From Bacteroidota bacterium (GTDB lineage Bacteria > Bacteroidota > Bacteroidia > Chitinophagales > Chitinophagaceae): a stretch of 64,000 nt of DNA. The notes beneath the pieces are model-generated. The model was not told the DNA's origin and searched no databases. It worked only from the letters and a program-made list of their open reading frames with translations. The stretch lies in assembly GCA_016868895.1 (NCBI GenBank), contig VGFK01000001.1:459006-523005 (forward strand). The letters are read 5' to 3'. Position 1 is the first letter of the stretch. Each line of letters begins with the position of its first letter. A program made the translations under genes and the position numbers. Below are positions 51,836-59,452 of this stretch, piece after piece.

Positions 51836-53377
51836 TCATTGCGTCAACGGTATATCCCTTTTCATCATCGCATCCCGGTTGGCCATCTCCCATGCCGTAT
51901 GAAACACAAGCTGTGCCCGCTTGGCCAAAAGCGGATAGTTGATCTTATCGGGCGTGTCGGTAGGCTGATGGTAATCGGCTTTCAACATGCCATCGTAGTA
52001 AAAAATAATGGGAATTCCTTTGCGCGCAAAATTGTAATGATCGCTTCTGAAATAAATCCGATTGGGGTCTTTCGGGTCATTGAATTTATAATCGAGCATC
52101 AACTTGGTGTATTTGTTGTTGACTGACTCGCTGAGCGGCTTCAGATCCGAACTGAGTTTATCATCCCCTACCACATAAACATAGTTCTGGGTATCGGCGC
52201 TCATGCGTTCGGTGTCGATGCGACCGATCATATCGATGTTCAGGTTCGCAGTTACCTTATCAATGGCCACGGTGGGATGATCTGAATAGTATTCCGATCC
52301 CCACAATCCTTTCTCTTCTCCGCTGACGGTCATGAAGAGGATGCTGCGACGAGGACCTTTTCCTTCGGCCTTGGCTTTGGCAAAGGCTTCCGCCATTTCA
52401 ATGACACTGACCGTTCCCGATCCATCATCATCTGCTCCATAATAAATGGCCCCATCCTTTACCCCTTCATGATCATAGTGGGCAGTAACAATCAGCCATT
52501 CATCTTTTTTATCCGATCCTTCAATCACACCCAGTACATTGGTGGAAGAAAGCTCCGTCACACTCGACGCGTATGCAAGCTTGACGTCCGCCTTGACGAT
52601 TTCACCTTTCACTGCGCCGGATTTTCCGGATTCCTTCCATGCATTCCAGCGTTGTTCTCCTGCTAGGGATTGAGCAATCTTCTCCGTAATGATATACGTA
52701 TTGGGATATTGATCGGGTTTATAGAGATCGACCACCATGCTTCCCCCATTGCTCATCATTCGTTTGGGCAAGGTGCCGGACTGTATCACAACAGCAGCCG
52801 CTCCTTTGCTGCGGGCCGCCATGATCTTTCCATATACATTGCTCGAGGAACGGAATCCGCTTTGTGAAGATTTGAATCCAGCCGGCGCACCTTCCATAAT
52901 AAGAACCGCTTTGCCGGCGACCTGCAGGCCTTTGTAATCATCCACGTCTTTGTCCACTATTCCATGTCCCACAAACACGAGTTCAGAGAAATAAGAAGTT
53001 GCGCTGGTATTCCAGAGCGTGAAAGGGATAAAGTCGTTCTGGATGGCCAATGGAGTTCCATTCAGGTGAAACTCACTGGAAGTCATTTCCTGTTTGTATA
53101 CCGGAAAGGCCTGCTGGTACCCATCGCCATTGCCCGGAAGGAGTCCCATGCTCTTGAACTGCGCCTCAATGTATGCCGCAGCCTTTCGTTGTCCCTCGGT
53201 TGCCGTCTCCCGACCCTGCATCTCTTTACCCGCGATGATGTAGAGGTGGCGACTAAGATCCTCCGTTGTGATGGTGGTTGCATACTTCTGTGGGTCGGTT
53301 GTTTTGGCCGACTTTTTTTGCGCGTGTGCAGAAAGGGTGAGTACCGAAACGACAAATACAATCAGGAGCCTGTTCAT
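51836..53377 (-). CDS. Exported M28-family metallopeptidase with PA domain
   Basis: A 513-residue zinc aminopeptidase-type protein. After the signal peptide (MNRLLIVFVVSVLTLSAHAQ) come a lid/PA domain (about 120-270) and the M28 core with metal ligands in VTAHYDHEG, GADDDGSGTV, VSGEEKGLWGSEYY, NIDMIGRID and the late RSDHYNFARKGIP. The start ATG 53377 begins the signal peptide; the frame is open upstream across the gap from rpiB. It probably degrades peptides in the periplasm or outside the cell. Confidence 0.91.
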   Translation of the reverse strand: MNRLLIVFVVSVLTLSAHAQKKSAKTTDPQKYATTITTEDLSRHLYIIAGKEMQGRETATEGQRKAAAYIEAQFKSMGLLPGNGDGYQQAFPVYKQEMTSSEFHLNGTPLAIQNDFIPFTLWNTSATSYFSELVFVGHGIVDKDVDDYKGLQVAGKAVLIMEGAPAGFKSSQSGFRSSSNVYGKIMAARSKGAAAVVIQSGTLPKRMMSNGGSMVVDLYKPDQYPNTYIITEKIAQSLAGEQRWNAWKESGKSGAVKGEIVKADVKLAYASSVTELSSTNVLGVIEGSDKKDEWLIVTAHYDHEGVKDGAIYYGADDDGSGTVSVIEMAEAFAKAKAEGKGPRRSILFMTVSGEEKGLWGSEYYSDHPTVAIDKVTANLNIDMIGRIDTERMSADTQNYVYVVGDDKLSSDLKPLSESVNNKYTKLMLDYKFNDPKDPNRIYFRSDHYNFARKGIPIIFYYDGMLKADYHQPTDTPDKINYPLLAKRAQLVFHTAWEMANRDAMMKRDIPLTQ

Positions 53378-53387
53378 GGTGAGTGAT

Positions 53388-53816
53388 TTAGATTTTATTG
53401 ACTCGGGTTTGATGACGACCACCTTCAAATTCAGTGGTTAAAAAAGTATCCAGCATTTCCAGCGCCGCATCCATGGAAACAAAACGGGCAGGTAGACAAA
53501 TAACATTGGCATCGTTGTGGGCGCGGGCTAGTTGGGCAATGTCTTTTTCCCAGCACAAGGCCGCACGAATTCCCTTATGCTTATTGGCCGTCATGCACAC
53601 CCCGTTTGCTGACCCGCAGATCAGCACGCCCCGATCGGATTGGTGCTGCTCCACCGCAACGGCAACGGCATGGGCATAATCAGGATAATCGCAGGAAGCA
53701 TCGCTGAAGGTGCCGTGATCGGTTACGGTGTGACCCATTTTTTCCAAGTGGTCGCGTACCGCTTGCTTGTATCCAAAGCCCGCATGATCCGATCCGATTG
53801 AAATATGCATATGCAT
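53388..53816 (-). CDS. rpiB: Ribose 5-phosphate isomerase B
   Basis: A 142-residue LacA/RpiB sugar isomerase. IGSDHAGFGYKQAV opens the protein, and CGSANGVCMTANKHKGIRAA holds the active-site cysteine region. It interconverts ribose 5-phosphate and ribulose 5-phosphate in the cytoplasm. It lies between tatC and the M28 gene on the same strand. The start may be either ATG 53816 or ATG 53810. Confidence 0.93.
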   Translation of the reverse strand: MHMHISIGSDHAGFGYKQAVRDHLEKMGHTVTDHGTFSDASCDYPDYAHAVAVAVEQHQSDRGVLICGSANGVCMTANKHKGIRAALCWEKDIAQLARAHNDANVICLPARFVSMDAALEMLDTFLTTEFEGGRHQTRVNKI

Positions 53817-53831
53817 TGATTTTAGTGATGA

Positions 53832-54692
53832 TTACTCCCACTCTTCATCCTGCTTTTTTCTGACACGAGCCGCAATCAGGATACTCAATTCGTAGAGCAT
53901 CACCAGCGGAATCACAACAATCAGCTGAGAGCCCCAATCCGGCGAAGGAGTAATCACAGCTGCCACCACCAGCAAGGCCACATAGGCATATTTGCGATAG
54001 GTGCGGAGGAACTGTGGACTCACAATGCTCAGTTTGGAAAGCAGCCAGGTGGCCATTGGCAATTCAAACGCAATGCCTGCTCCCAGGGTGATATCGATCA
54101 GCGAATCCAGGTAATCGGCAAGGGTGGGGCGATAATCGATCACCCCTATATTACCGATGGTATAGTTGGAAAGAAAATTAAAGGTGAAGGGAGCAAGTAA
54201 AAAATAACCGAATGCAGCACCCATGAAAAAAAACAGGCTCACCCAAAAAATCACGCCGCGGGTGTATTTGAGTTCCGTGGGCTTCAGAGCCGGTTTAATG
54301 AACTTCCAGATTTCATAAAACACAAAGGGAAGTGCGAGTAAGAGCCCCCCCACCACCGCAATGGTGATGCTGGACATGAACGTACCGCTGATGGAAGTGA
54401 CTTGCAGGCTCAATTTCATCGGGGGCATGCAGAGGGAATCGCCCATCCCCAACAAATGGCTCACTTTGCAGAACGCCCGATAGGAAATGAAATCATTCCG
54501 GGTGGGACCCATGATCACCACATCAAAAATTTCATCGATGTAGATGAAAAAAAGAATGGCGCTGATGAGAATGGCCAGCACCGAACGAACGATGTGCCAA
54601 CGCAGTACTTCCATATGATCGATGAAGCTCATTTCGGCCTCATCACCGCTTCCGGTACGGAGTCGCTTGAAGAAAGAGGGTTGTTCTGACAA
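53832..54692 (-). CDS. tatC: Twin-arginine translocase subunit TatC
   Basis: A 286-residue six-helix membrane protein that binds twin-arginine signal peptides. The N-terminus has the conserved SFIDHMEVLRWHI, and later FYEIWKFIKPAL and TPSPDWGSQ are typical. tatA/tatB genes are not adjacent. A short charged tail (RVRKKQDEEWE) faces the cytoplasm. Confidence 0.94.
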   Translation of the reverse strand: MSEQPSFFKRLRTGSGDEAEMSFIDHMEVLRWHIVRSVLAILISAILFFIYIDEIFDVVIMGPTRNDFISYRAFCKVSHLLGMGDSLCMPPMKLSLQVTSISGTFMSSITIAVVGGLLLALPFVFYEIWKFIKPALKPTELKYTRGVIFWVSLFFFMGAAFGYFLLAPFTFNFLSNYTIGNIGVIDYRPTLADYLDSLIDITLGAGIAFELPMATWLLSKLSIVSPQFLRTYRKYAYVALLVVAAVITPSPDWGSQLIVVIPLVMLYELSILIAARVRKKQDEEWE

Positions 54693-54737
54693 TCGCGTTC
54701 TTTTGGGAACGCTAAGTTAATCAAATAGATTACTCCC

Positions 54738-55379
54738 TCAAAACTCTACACCTTCCACGTAAATACGTGTAATCCGCCACTGTGCTGCATCCTGGACCAG
54801 TTCCACCTGCCAGTCGCCATCAATGATGCGGCATTGCAGGGTATCACAGCAACTGGTGCGGTGCTGCCCTTTCAACAGCATCCTTCTGGACTCGGTTTTC
54901 TTCGCGTGCGATTCGATCCATACCGGTCCGATCGATGCAAACCTTCGTTGATGGCGGTTCACCAGGTAATGCAATTCAGGTTCAGAGAGGTTGTGGAACT
55001 GATTGAGCTGGACACGGGCTCCCAAAAAAGGGAAGGGCTTTAGATCCCCTCCACCTAAGATGGACTGCAAGACTCCTGTGGCGAGTTCTTCGGGCTGATG
55101 GATGGACTCCTGCTCGTTTTTTCCGTCGTACATGAAACAGAAGTACATGTCATCGGGGTGATGGGGCAACTAGAGGTCCATGAAAAAATCCCGAATGAAC
55201 GCATAGCGTTTTTTATAGTCAACCGTGGCTTCCTGAAAAACCAGTAAAATACGGTTGCTGCACAACAGTTCCTGAAGGAACTCAACGGTGTGTTGCAACT
55301 CTTCAGTCGACAAAGCATCTGTCAGTGGAAGTTCATGCTTGAGGCGGATCTTGGTTCGAATGGTCGTGTGCATAGGCAT
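54738..55379 (-). pseudogene. Hypothetical protein interrupted by an in-frame TAG codon
   Basis: Two reading frames abut in the same phase. The first (MPMHTTIRTKIRL... to ...RDFFMDL, 69 residues) ends at TAG 55170-55172, and the frame continues at once as LPHHPDDMYFCFMYDGKNE... for 142 residues to 54738. Without the TAG it would be one protein of about 213 residues. I do not recognise the family; the second half is cysteine-containing, mixed alpha/beta, without signal or membrane segment. A single nonsense mutation, amber readthrough or an assembly error are the options. Two separate genes are less likely, as the second would need TTG directly after the stop. Confidence 0.6.
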
Positions 55380-55458
55380 CAGGGTTGTTTTGTTAAATTT
55401 CAACCCGTAGTGCTGCACGCACAAGGTCTAAACCCCAATATGAATACTTTTGTAGCGC

Positions 55459-55698
55459 ATGGATCACCCGAAAAACCTGTTCAGGCGACTGCTGATTTCA
55501 CCGTTCATCCTGTTGATTCAACTCTACAGGATGGTGATTTCACCATGGATCGGTCCCAAGTGCCGGTATACACCTACTTGTTCTCAGTATGCGATGGATG
55601 CCTTGCATAAATATGGAATAGTTAAGGGCCTGTGGAAGGCCCTTAAACGAATATCGCGCTGTCACCCTTGGGGCGGCAGTGGTTACGATCCGGCTTGA
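55459..55698 (+). CDS. yidD: Membrane protein insertion efficiency factor YidD
   Basis: A 79-residue protein with the full YidD signature: an amphipathic start ([20 protein letters not shown]), [11 protein letters not shown] and [13 protein letters not shown]. It helps membrane protein insertion by YidC. The genes rnpA and rpmH, its frequent neighbours, lie 1.5 kb away on the other strand. The last 16 nt overlap the convergent sod gene. Confidence 0.94.
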   Translation: MDHPKNLFRRLLISPFILLIQLYRMVISPWIGPKCRYTPTCSQYAMDALHKYGIVKGLWKALKRISRCHPWGGSGYDPA

Positions 55699-56288
55699 AA
55701 GCGATCGGCAACCTTGTTCCAGTTGACAACCGACCAGAATGCTCCGAGGTAATCGGCTCTTCTATTTTGATATTTGAGATAATAGGCGTGTTCCCATACG
55801 TCCACCCCCAATAATGGAGTCCCTTTTACTTCCGCAACATCCATCAGGGGATTGTCTTGATTAGGCGTAGAGCAAATTTCGAGTTTACCCTCCTTGAGGA
55901 TGAGCCATGCCCATCCACTTCCAAAGCGGGTCATGCCAGCGGTTGCAAATTTTTCCTTGAACGCATCAAACGATCCGAAGGCACTGTCGATCGCCGCTGC
56001 AAGTGCCCCGGCGGGATGTCCACCGGCATTGGGCGCCAGGCTTTCCCAGAAAAAAGTATGGTTCCAGTGTCCGCCACCGTTGTTGCGAACGGGTATGGAA
56101 ATAGACCCCGCTTGTGCAACGAGTTCTTCGATGGATTTATTTTCGTGTGGCGTGCCGGCGATGGCCTTGTTGAGGTTATCGACATAGGCCTGGTGGTGTT
56201 TCCCATGATGGATCTGCATGGTCAGTGTATCCACATGCGGCTCCAATGCATCATGGGCATAGGGAAGTGCGGGTAATGTAAATGGCAT
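55683..56288 (-). CDS. sodB: Fe/Mn superoxide dismutase
   Basis: A 201-residue superoxide dismutase. [18 protein letters not shown] and [16 protein letters not shown] carry the first metal histidines, and [18 protein letters not shown] holds the last Asp and His ligands. No signal peptide, so it is cytoplasmic. The metal preference (Fe, Mn or cambialistic) is not decided by what I can see. Confidence 0.93.
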   Translation of the reverse strand: MPFTLPALPYAHDALEPHVDTLTMQIHHGKHHQAYVDNLNKAIAGTPHENKSIEELVAQAGSISIPVRNNGGGHWNHTFFWESLAPNAGGHPAGALAAAIDSAFGSFDAFKEKFATAGMTRFGSGWAWLILKEGKLEICSTPNQDNPLMDVAEVKGTPLLGVDVWEHAYYLKYQNRRADYLGAFWSVVNWNKVADRFQAGS

Positions 56289-56301
56289 GGTACTTTTTTT
56301 A

Positions 56302-56309
56302 CAAATGTA
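56302..56309 (-). promoter_or_regulatory. Predicted -7 element of sodB
   Basis: Minus strand TACATTTG, perfect TAnnTTTG, 13 nt before the sodB ATG. Confidence 0.5.
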
Positions 56310-56327
56310 ATCAATCTGAAACGCTGC

Positions 56328-56768
56328 TCAGCCTCGTTTTGTTCGAAAAAAACTTTTCATCAACTGTGCAGCCTCATCGGCCAGCAGACCGTATACGATC
56401 AAGGTTTTGGGATGGAACGGATGGGTATCGCCTGTATAGACCTGATGCCCATTTTTCCGATCAGAGGTCGCCCACACCACTTTTCCGATTTTACTCCAGT
56501 GCAAGGCTCCGGTGCACATGAGGCATGGCTCGACGGTCACATAAAGCGTTGCATCCGACAGGTACTTGGAACCCATCGCATTGAATGCAGCGGTGAGCGC
56601 AATGATTTCAGCATGAGCCGTGGGATCGTTGAGTTTTTCCACCATGTTGTATCCGCGGGAGATGATGCGATCGTTCATTACCACCACTGCGCCCACCGGC
56701 ACTTCTCCCTCTGCATAGGCCTTTTCCGCTTCTTTCAAGGCAAGGCGCATGTAGTGTTCATCATTCAT
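56328..56768 (-). CDS. tadA: tRNA-specific adenosine deaminase
   Basis: A 146-residue zinc deaminase that makes inosine at the wobble position. Motifs HAEIIAL (His ligand and catalytic Glu) and PCLMCTGAL (two Cys ligands) are present. The ATG at 56768 (MNDEHYMRLAL) is chosen; it overlaps the rnpA stop by 8 nt. Confidence 0.93.
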   Translation of the reverse strand: MNDEHYMRLALKEAEKAYAEGEVPVGAVVVMNDRIISRGYNMVEKLNDPTAHAEIIALTAAFNAMGSKYLSDATLYVTVEPCLMCTGALHWSKIGKVVWATSDRKNGHQVYTGDTHPFHPKTLIVYGLLADEAAQLMKSFFRTKRG

Positions 56769-57153
56769 GGGAACTGATTTTTTTCTCAACCAAAGCTAGC
56801 AGGTTCTTCATGGTTTGTTCAATGGTGGAGTAGTCGGACAGCGACGATCCCACATAAATCCAAAAAATATCCAGCTGCCGGTTTGATTGTTCAAGTGTAG
56901 TTTTTAACGACCCGTTATTCAGACGATACGCTTCGCGCATGCGGCGTTTGATCAGGTTGCGGTCGACTGCCCGCTTGAACAGTCGCGACGCTACACCAAA
57001 ACCCGACTGCACCGGTATTCTGGTACCAGGACTAAACGCCAGATAACAAAGGAGGTCCCCGGAACGCAACTTCTCCCCTTTTGAAAAAAGGGTGCGGATG
57101 CGGGTGTATCCTTTTAATCGCTCAGACTTGGATAAGGTATGCCGTGTGGTCAT
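56761..57153 (-). CDS. rnpA: Ribonuclease P protein component
   Basis: A 130-residue basic protein of the RNase P holoenzyme. The signature RNLIKRRMREAYRLN is complete, preceded by LSKSERLKG. It lies downstream of rpmH, its standard partner, but a hairpin with U-tract lies between them and ends only 7 nt before this ATG. A TTG 9 nt upstream is also in frame. Confidence 0.92.
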   Translation of the reverse strand: MTTRHTLSKSERLKGYTRIRTLFSKGEKLRSGDLLCYLAFSPGTRIPVQSGFGVASRLFKRAVDRNLIKRRMREAYRLNNGSLKTTLEQSNRQLDIFWIYVGSSLSDYSTIEQTMKNLLALVEKKISSHE

Positions 57154-57160
57154 GTGAAAC

Positions 57161-57192
57161 AAAAATAGCCCCGGATTGGTATCCGGAGCTAT
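57161..57192 (-). terminator. Intrinsic terminator/attenuator between rpmH and rnpA
   Basis: A 12-bp stem with one mismatch (ATAGCCCCGGAT/ATCCGGAGCTAT, loop TGGT) followed on the minus strand by UUUUU. Readthrough would set the rpmH:rnpA ratio. Confidence 0.75.
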
Positions 57193-57216
57193 TCATTTAT
57201 GGAAGATGCGATCAAT

Positions 57217-57372
57217 TTACTTAAGCTTTCTCTCGTCGGATACAGAAAGTTTCTTACGGCCTTTCTTCCGGCGACTGGCCAGAACAGCGCGACCGTTAGC
57301 GGATTCCATGCGTTTTTTGAATCCGTGAACGGATTTGCGGCGGCGACGGTGTGGTTGAAATGTACGTTTCAT
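57217..57372 (-). CDS. rpmH: 50S ribosomal protein L34
   Basis: A 51-residue protein starting [18 protein letters not shown] with the L34 core [20 protein letters not shown]34 is normally 44-52 residues, so it is full length. Its own promoter lies 70 nt upstream and rnpA follows. Confidence 0.96.
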   Translation of the reverse strand: MKRTFQPHRRRRKSVHGFKKRMESANGRAVLASRRKKGRKKLSVSDERKLK

Positions 57373-57441
57373 AATTGTTTTCCTTTTGGAGTTGATAGAA
57401 CAGCGACCGGGTCACCACACCCAGGTCATGTGAAAGGACGG

Positions 57442-57472
57442 CAAAGGTAATGGAATTTGGTTTCCCTTACAA
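57442..57472 (-). promoter_or_regulatory. rpmH promoter, both elements
   Basis: Minus strand TTG (57470-57472), 20-nt spacer, TACCTTTG (57442-57449). This is the best match in the window to the Bacteroidota consensus TTG-N19-TAnnTTTG, fitting a highly expressed ribosomal gene. The -33 element lies inside the murI 3' end. Confidence 0.7.
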
Positions 57473-58294
57473 ATGGACCTGTCGTGCTTTTAAAGGAGAC
57501 CCCCAGAATTGAGAAGCAGCGCCACCAAAAACGGTGGGATCGCCGGTCGTGGTGAAGTCAATTTCCCCACCCCTGCTCAGCCGTTCCTCCATCTGAGGGT
57601 GCCGCTGCAGGTAAGACGAGAGGCTGTCTGCAACGATTTCCCCCTGTGTGACCAGGTCGATATGGGCGGGAAGTTTACTGAGGATTCGGGGGTAGAGCAA
57701 AGGATAATGGGTACAGGCCAACAAAATCGTGTCGATCAGGGGCGACTGTTCCGCCAATTGCCTGAGGCAGTCTTCGATCAGCGGGTCTGCCTTTGCTGGA
57801 TCGAGGTAGTCGCCCGACTCCACGAGCGGAACCCAGGCGGGGCAGGCCAGCTGATGGACCTGAACCTCCGGGAAAAATTTTGCGATTTCAATAGCATAGG
57901 AACCGGAATCGACCGTGCCCTGTGTTCCTAGAATTCCCACGTGACCCGAATCGGTGTGGTCGCCGATGACTTCGGTGGTGGGACGAATAACCCCCAGCAC
58001 ACGACGAGTAGGGTCTATCCCCGGGAGGTCCCGTTGCTGGATAGTGCGCAGCGCTTTTGCCGATGCAGTGTTACAGGCCACAATCACCAACGGACATCCT
58101 TGCTGGAACAACCAGTTGACCGCTTGCAACGTATACTGGTAGACCGTTTCAAAATCTTTGGTGCCGTAGGGAGCTCGGGCGCTATCGCCCAGGTACACAT
58201 AATCGTATTCAGGAAGTACATGCACCAGTTCTTTGAGAACGGTGAGTCCCCCTAACCCTGAATCAAATACACCAATTGGCTGACGGTGTGGCAT
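57467..58294 (-). CDS. murI: Glutamate racemase
   Basis: A 275-residue cofactor-independent racemase making D-glutamate for peptidoglycan. The first catalytic cysteine is in VIVACNTASA and the second in LLACTHYPLL; GVFDSGLGGLTVL is the conserved start. The ATG at 58294 lies 3 nt after a terminator U-tract, so expression from the ompH side depends on readthrough. Confidence 0.95.
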   Translation of the reverse strand: MPHRQPIGVFDSGLGGLTVLKELVHVLPEYDYVYLGDSARAPYGTKDFETVYQYTLQAVNWLFQQGCPLVIVACNTASAKALRTIQQRDLPGIDPTRRVLGVIRPTTEVIGDHTDSGHVGILGTQGTVDSGSYAIEIAKFFPEVQVHQLACPAWVPLVESGDYLDPAKADPLIEDCLRQLAEQSPLIDTILLACTHYPLLYPRILSKLPAHIDLVTQGEIVADSLSSYLQRHPQMEERLSRGGEIDFTTTGDPTVFGGAASQFWGSPLKARQVHL

Positions 58295-58297
58295 GGC

Positions 58298-58326
58298 AAA
58301 AAAAGACCGAAACAAGTGTTTCGGTC
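58298..58326 (-). terminator. Intrinsic terminator between ompH and murI
   Basis: A 9-bp hairpin (GACCGAAAC, loop AAGT, complement; 58305-58326) followed on the minus strand by seven U (58304-58298), directly before the murI start. Confidence 0.85.
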
Positions 58327-58333
58327 GTGCTGA

Positions 58334-58864
58334 TTATTTAGCCGGTGGCTTGGGTGCCCCCGCGCCCTCTAATTTCTTTTTGACCAATGGCAGCAGATCA
58401 TCTGCATCAGGTTGTACCAGTAAGGCTTCCTTGCGGAATACATAGGTGTATCCGCTGGCCTTAGCTACATCGGCAATCAGCTGATTTGCTTTTTGCGCGA
58501 TGGGGGTCATGAGTTCTTCCTGCTTTTGCTGCATTTGCTGCTGGTAGTTCTGCTCAAATCCCTGCAATTGAACCAACAGGTTCTTCATCATTTCTTTTTT
58601 AGCATTCTTGGTAGCAGGCGCCATTTTGGTAGAGTCTGCCTTGAAGATGCTGTCCTGACGATTCAGTTCTTTGAGGGTTTCCGCATATTGGATCTGCAGG
58701 GAGCTGTCGTATTGCGCCATGTCTGCAGTCGCTTTCTTGTATTCAGGCATGAGCTGAACTACTTCATCCACGCTCACGTAACCGGTTTTGTTCTGTGCAG
58801 AAAGAGAGGTATGGGTGGCCAACATCGCCACTGCAACCAGAACCAGTTTAAATGCTTGTTTCAT
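58334..58864 (-). CDS. OmpH/Skp-family periplasmic chaperone (second copy)
   Basis: A 176-residue protein with signal peptide (cleavage after LSAQ) and long charged coiled-coil helices (about 40-130), the Skp tentacles. GYVSVDEVVQLMPEYKKA is the conserved start of the mature protein. A Pro/Ala/Lys tail ends it. It follows bamA and another OmpH gene, so it probably escorts outer-membrane proteins to the BAM complex. Confidence 0.9.
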   Translation of the reverse strand: MKQAFKLVLVAVAMLATHTSLSAQNKTGYVSVDEVVQLMPEYKKATADMAQYDSSLQIQYAETLKELNRQDSIFKADSTKMAPATKNAKKEMMKNLLVQLQGFEQNYQQQMQQKQEELMTPIAQKANQLIADVAKASGYTYVFRKEALLVQPDADDLLPLVKKKLEGAGAPKPPAK

Positions 58865-58900
58865 TGCTGATTGTTTGTTTGATTCGAAATTATGTTTTTT

Positions 58901-59404
58901 TTATTTCCCAGTCAGTTCCCGAAGGACATCGTCGCTGCGGTCCAGTTTGGGGTCGGCAAAGATAATGGTAATTCCCTCACTTTTGTCGAATATGATGTCG
59001 TATTGCCGGGATACAGCGATCTTTTGAACGGCATTGTAGACTTTATCCTGTATGGGTTTCACCAGCTCCTGTCTTCGCTTGAACAAGTCGCCCTCAAAGC
59101 CAAACCGTTTCTTTTGGAGGTCCCTCAGCTCTTTTTCTTTATTGAACAGGTCGTCTTCCCTTTTCTTCAACAATTCTTCGCTCAGCATCACTTTTTCTGC
59201 TTCATAGTTGCGGTACAACTGATCCAGTACGACCTGTTTATCGTCGATCTCTTTTTGCCATTGCGCGCTGAATGCATCGAGTTTCTTTTGGGCCTCGGTG
59301 TACTCCGGGAGTTTACTCAGGATGTACCGCGTGTCGATGACGGCGTAGCGCTGTGCCTGGGCCGTTGAAGCCACCAGCAGGAGCAGAAATAACCATTTTT
59401 TCAT
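58901..59404 (-). CDS. OmpH/Skp-family periplasmic chaperone (first copy)
   Basis: A 167-residue Skp-like protein: signal MKKWLFLLLLVASTAQAQ, then YAVIDTRYILSKLPEY and a long coiled coil rich in Lys, Glu and Asp. It lies 48 nt after bamA and 36 nt before the second copy; a tandem pair of this kind is common in the phylum. The two copies differ clearly in sequence and may form mixed trimers. Confidence 0.9.
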   Translation of the reverse strand: MKKWLFLLLLVASTAQAQRYAVIDTRYILSKLPEYTEAQKKLDAFSAQWQKEIDDKQVVLDQLYRNYEAEKVMLSEELLKKREDDLFNKEKELRDLQKKRFGFEGDLFKRRQELVKPIQDKVYNAVQKIAVSRQYDIIFDKSEGITIIFADPKLDRSDDVLRELTGK

Positions 59405-59452
59405 ATGCCAGGGTTTTATATAAAGTTATAATTAAGCGGATCAGTAGCCGTA

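Noticed and set aside
57199..57450. Plus-strand frame over the rpmH region
   Set aside because: Shadow of rpmH, which encodes a clear L34 protein on the minus strand.
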